Shown here piece by piece: positions 28,090 through 36,942 of a stretch of 64,000 bases of DNA. The translations under genes and the position numbers were made by a program. Under the pieces are notes generated by a model. The model was given only the letters and a program-made list of their open reading frames with translations. It searched no databases and was not told the origin of the DNA. This DNA is from Phyllobacterium bourgognense. Its GTDB lineage: Bacteria; Pseudomonadota; Alphaproteobacteria; Rhizobiales; Rhizobiaceae. Within the stretch, counting starts at the first letter, position 1; every line of letters starts with the position of its first letter. The DNA lies in contig NZ_QPJM01000004.1 in assembly GCF_003337575.1 (NCBI RefSeq), forward strand, positions 124,001 to 188,000. Direction: 5' to 3'.

Positions 28090-28911
28090 GTGACGAAACC
28101 GATAAACTACTTTCATCTTCACATGATCTCTGATGCGACGGGAGAGACTCTCATCGCAGCCGGTCGTGCCGCCGCGGCACAATATGCCCATGCGCGGGCG
28201 ATTGAGCATGTCTATCCGTTGATAAGGACCGAAAAGCAGATCAAAAGAGTCCTGGAGGGTATCGATGCCGAACCGGGTATCGTCCTTTACACGATCGTCG
28301 ATCAGCGCCTCGCCGCCATGATCGACGACACCTGCGCGTCAATCGGTGTTCCCTGTGTCTCCGTTCTCGAGCCGGTCCTCACGCTGTTCCAATCCTATCT
28401 GGGTGCTCCGGCGGGGCGGCGCGTCGGCGCCCAGCACGTTCTCAATGCAGAATACTTCCAGCGGATTGACGCGCTCAATTTCACAATGGAGCACGATGAT
28501 GGCCAGCTCCCGCCGGATATCGAGGAAGCGGACGTCATTCTGATCGGTATTTCGCGCACGTCGAAAACCCCAACCAGCATCTACCTCGCCAATCGCGGTA
28601 TCAAGACCGTCAATGTTCCCATCGTTATCGGGGTGCCGATACCCGACGTTCTTGTGAAATCCGAACGGCCCCTGATTGTCGGATTGGTCGCATCAGCAGA
28701 GCGCATTTCACAGGTACGTCAGCACCGGGTGCTTGGCGCAGCACTCAGCTTCGATGCCGATCACTACCTCGATCGCGCTAATATTATCGAAGAACTGACC
28801 TATGCACGGCAGATTTGTCATCGGCACAATTGGCCGATGATCGATGTTTCTCGCCGTTCGATCGAAGAAACCGCGGCAGCCGTTCTTGCCCTGCGTTCGC
28901 AGGGGCGGTAA
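28090..28911 (+). CDS. ppsR: Pyruvate, phosphate dikinase regulatory protein (bifunctional kinase/pyrophosphorylase, DUF299)
   Basis: A 273-residue enzyme that inactivates PPDK or PEP synthase by ADP-dependent Thr phosphorylation and reactivates it by phosphorolysis. The opening [20 protein letters not shown] and the P-loop [16 protein letters not shown] are diagnostic. Start GTG at 28090 is chosen because relatives begin MT(K/R)P.. at this point. An in-frame ATG at 28036 would add 18 unrelated residues and overlap a DnaA box. It is the first gene right of the origin, followed by maf after 28 bp. Confidence 0.93.
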   Translation: MTKPINYFHLHMISDATGETLIAAGRAAAAQYAHARAIEHVYPLIRTEKQIKRVLEGIDAEPGIVLYTIVDQRLAAMIDDTCASIGVPCVSVLEPVLTLFQSYLGAPAGRRVGAQHVLNAEYFQRIDALNFTMEHDDGQLPPDIEEADVILIGISRTSKTPTSIYLANRGIKTVNVPIVIGVPIPDVLVKSERPLIVGLVASAERISQVRQHRVLGAALSFDADHYLDRANIIEELTYARQICHRHNWPMIDVSRRSIEETAAAVLALRSQGR

Positions 28912-28939
28912 CGCATCGCTGTTCAAGAGAGAACCTAAC

Positions 28940-29533
28940 ATGGATATCATTCTCGCCTCCAAGAGCCCGTTCCGTGCCACATTGTTGAAAAACGCTGGTA
29001 TTGCGTTCACTGTTCAGTCGGCTGACATCGACGAACGTGCTGTGGAGGCGCCATTGTATGATAGCGGCGCAACGCCAGAAGATATCGCTCAGATTCTGGC
29101 AGAGGCAAAAGCTCTTGATGTGAGTGAGCGCAACCCATCCGCACTGGTCATCGGTTCCGATCAAACCCTTTCCCTGGGCGATGAGATCCTGCACAAGGCG
29201 GAAGACATGGATGCTGCTCGCCGGCAATTGCTGAAACTGTCTGGAAAAACGCATCATCTCAACAGCGCGGTCGTTGTCGCCAAGGATGGCCAGACATTGT
29301 GGCGGCACGTGTCGATCGCACGCATGACTTTGCGCGATCTCGATCCGGGTTTCATTGGTAGATACCTGTCGCGCGCTGGAACTATCGCTTTGCAAAGTGT
29401 TGGCGCTTACCAAATCGAGGGTGAAGGCGTTCAGTTGTTCGAAAAGGTTGATGGCGACTATTTCACCATAGTGGGTTTACCGCTTTTACCATTGCTCGCC
29501 GAGTTACGCCGTGAGGGCGCGATAGATGGCTGA
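28940..29533 (+). CDS. maf: Maf-family nucleoside triphosphate pyrophosphatase
   Basis: A 197-residue house-cleaning enzyme that hydrolyses non-canonical or methylated NTPs to NMPs. It starts with the Maf signature [20 protein letters not shown]. Further family motifs are [12 protein letters not shown] and the [14 protein letters not shown] segment. The specificity (m7GTP or dTTP/UTP) was not resolved. The ATG at 28940 is used; in-frame sequence upstream overlaps ppsR and is not Maf. Its end overlaps aroE by 8 bases, so the maf-aroE-coaE genes are likely translationally coupled. Confidence 0.94.
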   Translation: MDIILASKSPFRATLLKNAGIAFTVQSADIDERAVEAPLYDSGATPEDIAQILAEAKALDVSERNPSALVIGSDQTLSLGDEILHKAEDMDAARRQLLKLSGKTHHLNSAVVVAKDGQTLWRHVSIARMTLRDLDPGFIGRYLSRAGTIALQSVGAYQIEGEGVQLFEKVDGDYFTIVGLPLLPLLAELRREGAIDG

Positions 29534-30383
29534 TCATCCAAAGGCGTTTGTTACGGGATTCCCTATTCGCCACTCACGTTCGCCGTTGATCCACGGCTAT
29601 TGGCTAAAGAAGTATGGCCTGGAAGGCACATATCAGGCCATCGAGATTGCACCGGAAGGCTTTACTGATTTTGTCCGGAGCCTGCAGAACAATGGTTATA
29701 CCGGCGGCAACGTTACAATACCGCACAAGGAGATGGCATTTGCCTTGTGCAAAAAGCGCGACAGTGCCGCTGAAGATATAGGCGCTGTCAACACGCTGTG
29801 GTTTGAGGATGGGGAGTTGTGGGGTGGTAACACCGATGCCTACGGTTTCCTCGCCAATCTGGATGCAAAGGACCCGAGCTGGGACAATGGCGATAAGGCG
29901 TTGGTTATCGGCGCCGGTGGTGCCAGCCGTGCAGTCATTTATGCGCTGAAGCAGCGGGGCTTTAGTGAGATCCGCATCGTCAACCGCACGGTGGAACGAG
30001 CGCAAGCACTAAAGGATCGCTTCGGGCAAGGTATTACCGCGCACGAATGGCAGGCAATTCCCGAATTGCTGCAAGACGCAACATTTATTGTCAACACGAC
30101 TTCACTGGGCATGGAAGGCAAGGATGATCTGACTATTGATCTATCGTTTGTCAATGCAAATGCCCTGCTGACCGACATTGTCTATGCTCCGCTGGAAACA
30201 CCGCTGTTGAAAGCCGCACGCGCACATGGACTGAGAACGGTGGACGGGCTTGGCATGCTGTTGCACCAGGCCGTTCCCGGTTTCCAACATTGGTTTGGCA
30301 TCACACCGGAAGTCACACCGGAACTGCGAGCACTCATTCTTGCCGATATGGACAGACCAACCCATGGCGGGCAATCCAGATGA
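29526..30383 (+). CDS. aroE: Shikimate dehydrogenase (NADP+)
   Basis: A 285-residue enzyme reducing 3-dehydroshikimate to shikimate in aromatic amino acid synthesis. The substrate site [17 protein letters not shown], the catalytic Lys in NVTIPHKE, and the NADP-binding [19 protein letters not shown] with NRTVERAQ are present. The C-terminal [18 protein letters not shown] completes the family pattern. It overlaps maf by 8 bases upstream and coaE by 4 bases downstream (ATGA). Confidence 0.97.
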   Translation: MADHPKAFVTGFPIRHSRSPLIHGYWLKKYGLEGTYQAIEIAPEGFTDFVRSLQNNGYTGGNVTIPHKEMAFALCKKRDSAAEDIGAVNTLWFEDGELWGGNTDAYGFLANLDAKDPSWDNGDKALVIGAGGASRAVIYALKQRGFSEIRIVNRTVERAQALKDRFGQGITAHEWQAIPELLQDATFIVNTTSLGMEGKDDLTIDLSFVNANALLTDIVYAPLETPLLKAARAHGLRTVDGLGMLLHQAVPGFQHWFGITPEVTPELRALILADMDRPTHGGQSR

Positions 30384-30961
30384 TTGTGCTCGGCCTGACG
30401 GGTTCCATTGGCATGGGCAAATCTACGTCTGCTCAGATGTTCATTGACGAAGGCATACCGGTGTACTCGGCAGACCAGACTGTGCATCGGCTTTATTCTG
30501 GTGCGGCCGCTCCATTGATCGAGGCGGCGTTCCCTGGAACGACCAAAAAAGGCAAGGTGGATCGCACGAAACTTTCTGCTGCGGTTATGGGAAAACCCGA
30601 GGCGCTGAAAAAGCTCGAGGCGATTGTCCATCCGCTGGTGCGGGCCGAGGAAAACAGATTTCGAGATGGCGCCCGCGCCAATGGTGCGAAACTGATTGTC
30701 GTCGATATTCCATTGCTCTTTGAAACGGGGGCTGAAGAGCGGGTTGACAAGATACTCGTCGTTACCGCACCTGAAGAAGTGCAGCGAAAGCGCGTTCTCG
30801 AACGTCCAGGCATGACGCCAGACAAACTGGATGCCATTCTGGCACGCCAGACTCCGGATGCTGAAAAGCGCGCCCGCGCCGATTTCATCATCGACACGCG
30901 CCATAATTTTGACGTTACACGAGATGAAATTCGCAGGATTATCAGTCTGCTGACAGTATAA
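30380..30961 (+). CDS. coaE: Dephospho-CoA kinase
   Basis: A 193-residue kinase catalysing the last step of CoA synthesis. The P-loop GSIGMGKS is at residues 8-15. Conserved ADQTVHRLY and the [11 protein letters not shown] segment (lid/Walker B region) are visible. The ATG at 30380 overlaps the aroE stop in an ATGA junction. A longer reading frame upstream is only aroE shadow. dnaQ follows after 70 bp. The gene for pantothenate kinase is also in this window (43,180). Confidence 0.96.
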   Translation: MIVLGLTGSIGMGKSTSAQMFIDEGIPVYSADQTVHRLYSGAAAPLIEAAFPGTTKKGKVDRTKLSAAVMGKPEALKKLEAIVHPLVRAEENRFRDGARANGAKLIVVDIPLLFETGAEERVDKILVVTAPEEVQRKRVLERPGMTPDKLDAILARQTPDAEKRARADFIIDTRHNFDVTRDEIRRIISLLTV

Positions 30962-31031
30962 AGGGGATACATTTCAGTCCCCACTTGCCCGCACTGGCCA
31001 GTTTGTGGAACTTGGGCAAAGGGGTGATTCC

Positions 31032-31742
31032 ATGCGCGAAATCATATTTGACACAGAAACGACGGGTCTGGACCGGCTTGATGACCGGGTCATCGAGATC
31101 GGCGGCGTCGAACTGATCAATCGGTTCCCCACCGGACGGACATTCCATGTCTACATCAATCCCGAAGGCAAGATCATCCACCCTGATGCACTGGCCGTGC
31201 ATGGTATCAGCAATGACAAGCTGGCCGACAAGCCGCTGTTCGCCGGGATTCTGCATGACTTTCTGGACTTCATAGATGGGGCCAAATTGATTGCCCACAA
31301 TGCGACATTCGATATGGGTTTCATCAATGCGGAGCTCAACCGGCTCGGTCATCCGCCGATTCACAATGACCGCGTCGTGGATACGCTGGCGCTGGCGCGG
31401 CGAAAACATCCGATGGGGCCGAATTCGCTCGACGCTCTTTGCAGGCGTTATGGTATCGACAACAGCCACCGCACAATGCACGGCGCTCTGCTGGATTCGC
31501 AGCTCCTCGCTGAAGTCTATATCGAGCTGATCGGCGGCAAGCAGGCTGCGCTTGGCCTTACGATTGCCGAACAAGGAAACAACCAGAAGCCAGGTGATAT
31601 TTCGGGAACAATTATCATTTCCCGCCGGCCAGTACCGCTCCAACCGCGTCTAACCGAGACCGAAAAAATGGCCCACGCGCACCTGGTCGAAAAGATTGGC
31701 GACAAAGCCATCTGGAACGAACGTATAGCATTTGCTGTTTGA
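31032..31742 (+). CDS. dnaQ: DNA polymerase III subunit epsilon (3'-5' proofreading exonuclease)
   Basis: A 236-residue DEDDh exonuclease. Exo I motif IFDTETTGLD has Asp7 and Glu9, Exo II is LIAHNATFDMGF, and Exo III is RRYGIDNSHRTMHGALLDSQLLAEVY with the His/Asp pair. A C-terminal tail after about residue 180 would carry the alpha-subunit contact. The ATG at 31032 has AAGGGG about 10 bases upstream. A terminator follows, shared with convergent secB. Confidence 0.97.
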   Translation: MREIIFDTETTGLDRLDDRVIEIGGVELINRFPTGRTFHVYINPEGKIIHPDALAVHGISNDKLADKPLFAGILHDFLDFIDGAKLIAHNATFDMGFINAELNRLGHPPIHNDRVVDTLALARRKHPMGPNSLDALCRRYGIDNSHRTMHGALLDSQLLAEVYIELIGGKQAALGLTIAEQGNNQKPGDISGTIIISRRPVPLQPRLTETEKMAHAHLVEKIGDKAIWNERIAFAV

Positions 31743-31746
31743 ACGA

Positions 31747-31772
31747 AAAACCCGGGCGAAAACCCGGGTTTT
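31747..31772. terminator. Bidirectional terminator between dnaQ and secB
   Basis: AAAACCCGGG (31747-31756) pairs perfectly with CCCGGGTTTT (31763-31772), loop 6 nt. Confidence 0.9.
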
Positions 31773-31794
31773 AAACTTCCATAAAAAGTCTGGC

Positions 31795-32301
31795 TTAGCT
31801 GACTTGCGCCTTGGCCTGCTCTTCGGCCATGCGCTGCTGGAACATTTGCGCGAAATCGATCGGGTCGATCATCAGCGGCGGGAAACCGCCATTGCGTGTG
31901 GCTTCCGCAATGATCTGGCGCGCGAACGGGAACAGCAGGCGCGGGCATTCGATAAACAGCAGCGGCAAAAGGTGTTCCTGCGGGAAACCGACAAGCCTGA
32001 ACACACCGCCATAGACGAGTTCCGCGTTGAAAAGCACATCCTTGCCTTCGCTCGCCTTTGCCGACAGCGTGAGAACGACATCAAAATCGTTTTCGGCGAT
32101 CGGATTGGCGTTGACGTTGACATTGATGCTGATGCCGGGTGCATTTTCGCGCGGACGCAGCGACAACGGAGCGCCGGGGCTTTCAAAGGAAAGGTCCTTT
32201 ACATACTGCGCCAAGATATTCAGCGTCTGCTGCTGAGCGGAACCGTTGCCAGTTGTCGCTTCGTTGCCGTTCTCGGCCTTTTCATCAGGCTTTTGAGCCA
32301 T
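31795..32301 (-). CDS. secB: Protein-export chaperone SecB
   Basis: A 168-residue tetrameric chaperone that keeps preproteins unfolded and hands them to SecA. Conserved blocks are [19 protein letters not shown], the [11 protein letters not shown] segment and [18 protein letters not shown]. An N-terminal extension ([19 protein letters not shown]) is typical of alphaproteobacterial SecB. It is monocistronic, convergent with dnaQ, with a 129-bp spacer to fxsA on the same strand. Confidence 0.97.
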   Translation of the reverse strand: MAQKPDEKAENGNEATTGNGSAQQQTLNILAQYVKDLSFESPGAPLSLRPRENAPGISINVNVNANPIAENDFDVVLTLSAKASEGKDVLFNAELVYGGVFRLVGFPQEHLLPLLFIECPRLLFPFARQIIAEATRNGGFPPLMIDPIDFAQMFQQRMAEEQAKAQVS

Positions 32302-32430
32302 TGTCTGGAAACCTTCTTCTGTTACGTCCGCTTTGCACGGTTATCGAATGAATGCAGGGGTCGCTAGCATGTGTGCCTCAACGAGGCAAGGCTCTCGCAC
32401 TAGTCTCATAGTTCAATGGCAGGCGGATTC

Positions 32431-32913
32431 CTATGGTTTCGGGTTCCAGGGCGAGTCCGGATCCGGCTTGCTGGAGTAGTCTTCCGGATCGAGCTCGATA
32501 ACCCGGTCCTTGTTGCGCGATGTGTCGGGACGTCCGCGACGACGCGCACCAGAATCGGCGACGACCACACGATCACTGATGCAACGCCAGCCAAAGTCAC
32601 GAACGGCGGGGATGAATAGCAGCAGGCCTATGATATCGGTAATGAACCCGGGTATGATCAGCAGGAACGCCGCGAAAACCAGCATGACACCGTGAACCAG
32701 TTCGCGTTTTGGTGTACGGCCAGCGGCCGTTTCTTCGCGAATTTTCTGGATAAGGCCGAGGCCTTGAAAGCGCAACAGGAATACGCCGACAAAAATCGAC
32801 AGGATTATCAGACCGAGCGTCGCCAAAACACCGATCTCGCTGCCGACTACAATGAAACCGGCGATTTCAAGAAATGGCAAAGCCAGAACGAAAAGGGGCA
32901 CAAGAGATCGCAA
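32431..32913 (-). CDS. fxsA: FxsA family membrane protein
   Basis: A 160-residue inner-membrane protein. Two hydrophobic regions are clear: residues 5-50 (two helices, with LFVLALPFLEIAGFIVVGS) and about 75-105 (VMLVFAAFLLIIPGFITDIIG). The C-terminal tail is polar and charged. E. coli FxsA relieves phage T7 exclusion by the F plasmid when overproduced; its normal role is unknown. It is divergent from the Tim44-domain gene. Confidence 0.9.
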   Translation of the reverse strand: MRSLVPLFVLALPFLEIAGFIVVGSEIGVLATLGLIILSIFVGVFLLRFQGLGLIQKIREETAAGRTPKRELVHGVMLVFAAFLLIIPGFITDIIGLLLFIPAVRDFGWRCISDRVVVADSGARRRGRPDTSRNKDRVIELDPEDYSSKPDPDSPWNPKP

Positions 32914-33091
32914 ACTAATTTACCTTTCAAAGGACATATCCGGATATTATCCATAGCCGGTGTCAATTTCATGCCTATATAGGATAGCGTGAAGAGTATT
33001 TGTATGATTGCAGTTGGCAATCTATATGTTTTTGGTATTTCGACGGAAGATTGAAAGCCGTAAACGAACATTAGAACGAATGGCAGGCGAC

Positions 33092-33787
33092 ATGGAATAT
33101 CTGGACTTCGGAACGATTTTCTTTTTCGTGGCAGCAGTGGTGATTTTCCTGCAGCTGCGGAAGGTCCTCGGTCGCCGCACAGGCAGTGAACGCCCACCGT
33201 TCAATCCCTACACACGCACCGCCGACGCGGATGACAAGTCCAAACCCGGCGACAATGTCGTTTCGCTGCCACGCCGCGGCGAAGTGAAGGAAAACAGCTT
33301 CGAAAAGATCGATGCCATTTCCAAACCTGGCACGCCGTTGAATGACGGCCTGCGCGCCATCCAGAATGCGGATCCTTCATTCGAGCCTGTGAAATTTCTC
33401 GAAGGTTCGAAAATGGCTTATGAGATGATCGTCATGTCGTTTGCCGATGGTGACCGCAAGACGCTGAAGACGCTGCTGTCGCGCGAAGTCTTCGATGGCT
33501 TCGTTTCCGCCATTGCCGATCGCGAAGCACGCGGAGAGAAAGTGCAGTCCTCGTTCGTCGGGATCAACAAGGCGGAAATCATCGGCGCGGAAATGAAGGG
33601 CACTGAGTCCCATGTTACGGTGCGCATCACCAGCGAGCTTATTTCGGCAACGCTCGATAAGGATGGCGTCGTGATCGACGGCGACAAGGAAGCCGTTGCT
33701 GAGGTCAAGGACGTCTGGACCTTTGCGCGTGATACGAGGTCGAAAGACCCGAACTGGAAGTTGGTCGCGACCGAAGCCGAAGACTAA
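33092..33787 (+). CDS. Tim44/TimA domain-containing protein
   Basis: A 231-residue membrane-anchored protein. One N-terminal helix (FGTIFFFVAAVVIFLQLRKVL, residues about 5-25) is followed by a polar linker and a Tim44-like domain from about residue 90 to the end (GSKMAYEMIVMSFADGDRKTLKTLLS). Alphaproteobacterial TimA proteins are homologues of the mitochondrial import motor subunit Tim44; their bacterial role is poorly known. The ATG at 33092 is preferred; an ATG 12 bases earlier is possible. It is divergent from fxsA. mltA starts 3 bp after its stop. Confidence 0.9.
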   Translation: MEYLDFGTIFFFVAAVVIFLQLRKVLGRRTGSERPPFNPYTRTADADDKSKPGDNVVSLPRRGEVKENSFEKIDAISKPGTPLNDGLRAIQNADPSFEPVKFLEGSKMAYEMIVMSFADGDRKTLKTLLSREVFDGFVSAIADREARGEKVQSSFVGINKAEIIGAEMKGTESHVTVRITSELISATLDKDGVVIDGDKEAVAEVKDVWTFARDTRSKDPNWKLVATEAED

Positions 33788-33790
33788 AGC

Positions 33791-34894
33791 ATGCTCTCAT
33801 CCCTCTTCAGACCGGTGGATTTCACTGATTGTCCCGGTTGGCGGGATGACCAGCACCTGGAAGCGTTCCGCGCGTTCGCTCGCTCGGCAGAACAGGTCCA
33901 GATAAAGCCGTACAAATCCGGATCGCTCGGGATCAACTTCGAAGCCCTTGCACCGATTTTTGCTGATTCACGTGAAACAATCGTCGAGTCCGACGGCGAG
34001 GCAAGGGCCTTTTTCGAGAAATGGTTTCGTCCCGCGCTCATAGAGAATACCGAAGCAGCCGGTGGTTTTGTGACCGGCTTCTACGAACCGGAAGTGGTTG
34101 CCTCGCCGGTTCGCACTGAGAGATTTACCGTTCCATTCCTGCGCCGTCCGGCGGATTTGGTCGATATCGACGACAACAACCGGCCAGAGGGCTTTGATCC
34201 CTACTTTGCTTTTGCGCGACAGATACCGACCGGCCGCGTCGAATATTTCGACCGACCGGCCATTGAGCGCGGCGCGCTTGAGGGCCGAGGACTGGAGATC
34301 GCTTATGTGGAAAGCCAGATCGATGCTTTCTTCATCCACGTGCAGGGCGCTGCACGGCTAAAGATGACCGACGGACGCTTGCGCCGCATCACCTATGCGG
34401 CAAAGACCGGGCATCGGTTCACCGGCATTGGCAAGATACTGCTCGAAAGCGGAGAGGTTGCGCCGGATAAAATGTCCATGCAATCCATCCGTAGCTGGCT
34501 TGCCGAGCACCCGGACAGAGCTCAGGCACTGATGTGGAACAACCGCTCTTACATCTTCTTTCGCGAAGCCGAAGTTGACGATGCAGCGATGGGGCCAATC
34601 GCTGCCGCGAAAGTCCCCCTGACGGGCGGGCGATCGCTTGCCGTCGACCGGCTCCTGCATACATTTGGCACGCCGTTCTATATTCACGCGCCAGATTTAA
34701 AGGCATTTGGCGGGGAACGCTTTGCGAGGCTGATGATCGCGCAGGACACAGGCTCGGCCATCGTTGGTCCTGTACGTGGCGATCTCTTTGCCGGTTCTGG
34801 CGATACGGCGGGCGAGATCGCCGGGGGTATCCGCCACAAGGCGGATTTCTATGCGCTGGTTCCCCGTGTCCTTCTGGCAGCCTCAGGCCGATGA
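33791..34894 (+). CDS. mltA: Membrane-bound lytic murein transglycosylase A family
   Basis: A 367-residue peptidoglycan lytic transglycosylase. The MltA barrel and 3D domain are recognisable from GFVTGFYEPEVVASPVRT, through FFIHVQGAARLKMTDG, to the catalytic-region MIAQDTGSAIVGPVRGD with GSGDTAGEIAG. The N terminus (MLSSLFRPVDFTDCPGW) shows no signal peptide or lipobox, unlike E. coli MltA. A parS-like site (33964-33979) lies within its 5' coding region. The gene sits between the Tim44-domain gene (3 bp) and a Smr gene (4-base overlap), so the three are probably co-transcribed. Confidence 0.92.
   Translation: MLSSLFRPVDFTDCPGWRDDQHLEAFRAFARSAEQVQIKPYKSGSLGINFEALAPIFADSRETIVESDGEARAFFEKWFRPALIENTEAAGGFVTGFYEPEVVASPVRTERFTVPFLRRPADLVDIDDNNRPEGFDPYFAFARQIPTGRVEYFDRPAIERGALEGRGLEIAYVESQIDAFFIHVQGAARLKMTDGRLRRITYAAKTGHRFTGIGKILLESGEVAPDKMSMQSIRSWLAEHPDRAQALMWNNRSYIFFREAEVDDAAMGPIAAAKVPLTGGRSLAVDRLLHTFGTPFYIHAPDLKAFGGERFARLMIAQDTGSAIVGPVRGDLFAGSGDTAGEIAGGIRHKADFYALVPRVLLAASGR
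33964..33979. other. parS-like site 4 (one mismatch), inside mltA
   Basis: TGATTCACGTGAAACA differs from the 16-bp parS consensus at one position. It is about 6 kb right of the probable origin, on the opposite side from the other three sites. Confidence 0.7.
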
Positions 34895-35445
34895 AGAAGA
34901 AGGTACCAACAGATGAATTCGCCACGCTGGAGGACCGGATCCTCTGGGAAAAGGTGGCCAAGACTGCCCGCCCGCTCAAGGGCAAGGAGAAGCCGACCTT
35001 TCTGATTGATGACATGCAAGAGCAGATTTCTATACATCCCTCTGCACCTGAAAATCCGACGCCGCTCGCCGCCGCGGTGGAGACCAAGCCGGCGTTGGCG
35101 CATCGCCTGCATCCAATCGATCGGCCCACACACAAGAAGATTGCTAAGGGACGGGTTGTCATAGAAGCGAGGATTGATCTGCACGGCCTGACCCAAAGCG
35201 AGGCCTATGGCTTGCTTCTCGGGTTCCTGCAACGCGCCCATCTGCGCAAACTTCGGCATGTTCTTGTCATCACCGGAAAGGGCTCATCCATGGGCAGCGA
35301 TGGCGTGCTGCGTCAGGCGGTTCCTATGTGGTTTATGACGCCGTCGTTTCGCATCCTGGTCAATGGCTATGAAGATGCTGCTCGCAATCATGGCGGCACA
35401 GGTGCGATCTATGTTCGTATGCGCCGGCAGCCGGAGGCACCGTGA
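34891..35445 (+). CDS. Smr/MutS2 C-terminal domain protein
   Basis: A 184-residue protein with a polar N-terminal half and a C-terminal Smr domain (about 100-180). The motif DLHGLTQSEAYGLLLGFLQRA and VLVITGKG are typical of Smr nucleases, followed by the GGTGAIYVRMRR end. The family nicks DNA or RNA. The start ATG overlaps the mltA stop in an ATGA junction, and its own stop overlaps the XRE gene start by 4 bases (GTGA). The specific substrate is unknown. Confidence 0.9.
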   Translation: MKKKVPTDEFATLEDRILWEKVAKTARPLKGKEKPTFLIDDMQEQISIHPSAPENPTPLAAAVETKPALAHRLHPIDRPTHKKIAKGRVVIEARIDLHGLTQSEAYGLLLGFLQRAHLRKLRHVLVITGKGSSMGSDGVLRQAVPMWFMTPSFRILVNGYEDAARNHGGTGAIYVRMRRQPEAP

Positions 35446-35813
35446 CACCTTTTGGTGCAAAATTGCGCGATCTGCGCGCGGAACGTGGCATCTCGCAAAA
35501 GGATATGGCCAGGTCGATCGGCGTATCGGCTGCCTACCTGTCAGCTCTCGAACACGGCCGGCGCGGTCAACCAACCTGGGACAAGCTGCAGCGCATTATC
35601 CAGTATTTCAATATTATCTGGGACGAGGCCGAGGAATTGCAGCGGCTGGCGATGATTTCGGACCCGCGCATCGTCATCGATACCGGGGGGCTTTCGCCGG
35701 CCGCGACAAAACTCGCGAACCTTCTTGCCGCACGAATTGGTGAACTCGACGAGGAGACCACTCGGATGTTGGTCCTGAAGTTGGAGGCAATACCTGAAAA
35801 GCGAAAACGCTAG
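35442..35813 (+). CDS. XRE-family helix-turn-helix transcriptional regulator
   Basis: A 123-residue regulator with one N-terminal HTH (residues about 8-65): LRDLRAERGISQKDMARSIG followed by VSAAYLSALEHGRRGQPTW. The C-terminal part is helical. It starts with GTG in a 4-base overlap with the Smr gene, so it is the last gene of the unit beginning at 33,092. Its stop overlaps the convergent DUF1402 gene by 4 bases. The target is unknown. Confidence 0.87.
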   Translation: MTPFGAKLRDLRAERGISQKDMARSIGVSAAYLSALEHGRRGQPTWDKLQRIIQYFNIIWDEAEELQRLAMISDPRIVIDTGGLSPAATKLANLLAARIGELDEETTRMLVLKLEAIPEKRKR

Positions 35814-36781
35814 AAGAGGGCCCGCAACTGGTCGATCTTGTCGTTGACCAGCCAGCCGTAGTAATTCTCTTCCGGCAGTTGCGGCTGTTCGCCGTTAGCT
35901 ACACGGGCCAAGTTGGAATCAGCCAACACTCGTGCGCGGCTATCGGCACCACCTGTATTGTAAAGTGTCGCTGTAATACCGGGATTTTTGGAAATGTCGA
36001 AGTCGGCGACCCGGCGGTAGACCTCGATCGAGTGTTTTAACGTTGCGGCCATATAGGGCAGGGTCAGATCCGGATCCATAATGGTCTTGTAAACATCGGC
36101 AGCATGGTCGGCATCAAGCTTCGGTAGGCCGGAATAGCGGTTGACCATGTCGGTCATCTGCAGCGCAATCAATGGGCTCAGTTGCCCAAGGCCAAAACTT
36201 TGCCCTGCGTAGAACGGCTGGAAGAATACGGCGCTGAAGCGATTGTTGGGGAAAGGCTTGCCACCAACAGATTTACCGCGGAAGTTCTCTTCCCATACAT
36301 CTTCGCGACATGTCCAAAGGCGCAAACTGTCTTTGAATTGCGCACAAGACGAAAATTGCGGACGTCTGACGAAGGCGCCGATTGTCTCGCCCTGATAATC
36401 GAAATTCAAGCCTTGCTGTACGTAGGAAATTGCCTTGACGTAGTAAGTCTGAAGCCGGTCATAGGCATCGACATTATAGGTATGTTCGCCAACGAGCGCG
36501 CCAGCGATATGAACAGGATCGATGCCATAAGTGCGCGCAACGCTGGCGATCTTCGATCGCAGTTTGGAGTCGGTTCTCAGCAGGTTATAGATTTTCTGAT
36601 ATTTCGCTTCGTATGTAGTGTTCAACTCGCGCGTTCGCTTGGCGGAAGCAGCTGGAACACCCGGCTGGGTCGCATTGCGGTTGCCTTCGGGAACAACGGT
36701 CACAGCCTGTACCGGTTGCAAAGTGACCAGCAACAGCGAGAGACAGCTTGTCGCGAAAAGGATCAGGTGGCGGTTCATCAT
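35810..36781 (-). CDS. DUF1402 family secreted protein (lytic transglycosylase-like)
   Basis: A 323-residue protein with a clear signal peptide: MMNRHLILFATSCLSLLLVT then an Ala-x-Ala-like cleavage region at about residue 25. The mature part has the DUF1402 blocks YGIDPVHIAGALVGEHTYNVDA, with a possible catalytic Glu, and GQSFGLGQLSPLIALQMTD, which resembles goose-type lysozyme/transglycosylase folds. It is probably periplasmic and acts on peptidoglycan, but this is inference. Two adjacent ATGs at 36781 and 36778 are possible starts. The longer frame to 36886 would lack a usable signal peptide. Confidence 0.85.
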   Translation of the reverse strand: MMNRHLILFATSCLSLLLVTLQPVQAVTVVPEGNRNATQPGVPAASAKRTRELNTTYEAKYQKIYNLLRTDSKLRSKIASVARTYGIDPVHIAGALVGEHTYNVDAYDRLQTYYVKAISYVQQGLNFDYQGETIGAFVRRPQFSSCAQFKDSLRLWTCREDVWEENFRGKSVGGKPFPNNRFSAVFFQPFYAGQSFGLGQLSPLIALQMTDMVNRYSGLPKLDADHAADVYKTIMDPDLTLPYMAATLKHSIEVYRRVADFDISKNPGITATLYNTGGADSRARVLADSNLARVANGEQPQLPEENYYGWLVNDKIDQLRALF

Positions 36782-36870
36782 CGGTCCAGAAATTGATTGG
36801 ACGCTCCGAATAGCGCCTTGCACCCTCGAAAGCCAGAAAAACCTGACTGAGGACGGTTCCAAAACAAAAA

Positions 36871-36895
36871 TGCCCCCGCGTAGCACGAGGGGGCA
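36871..36895 (-). terminator. Terminator of the hslV-GNAT-hslU operon
   Basis: TGCCCCC (36871-36877) pairs with GGGGGCA (36889-36895). On the minus strand the hairpin is followed by TTTTTGTTTT, so it terminates hslU transcripts. Confidence 0.85.
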
Positions 36896-36942
36896 CTAAG
36901 GGATAAGTGATGATTATTCAAACACAAGGCCCGAGATAAGCG

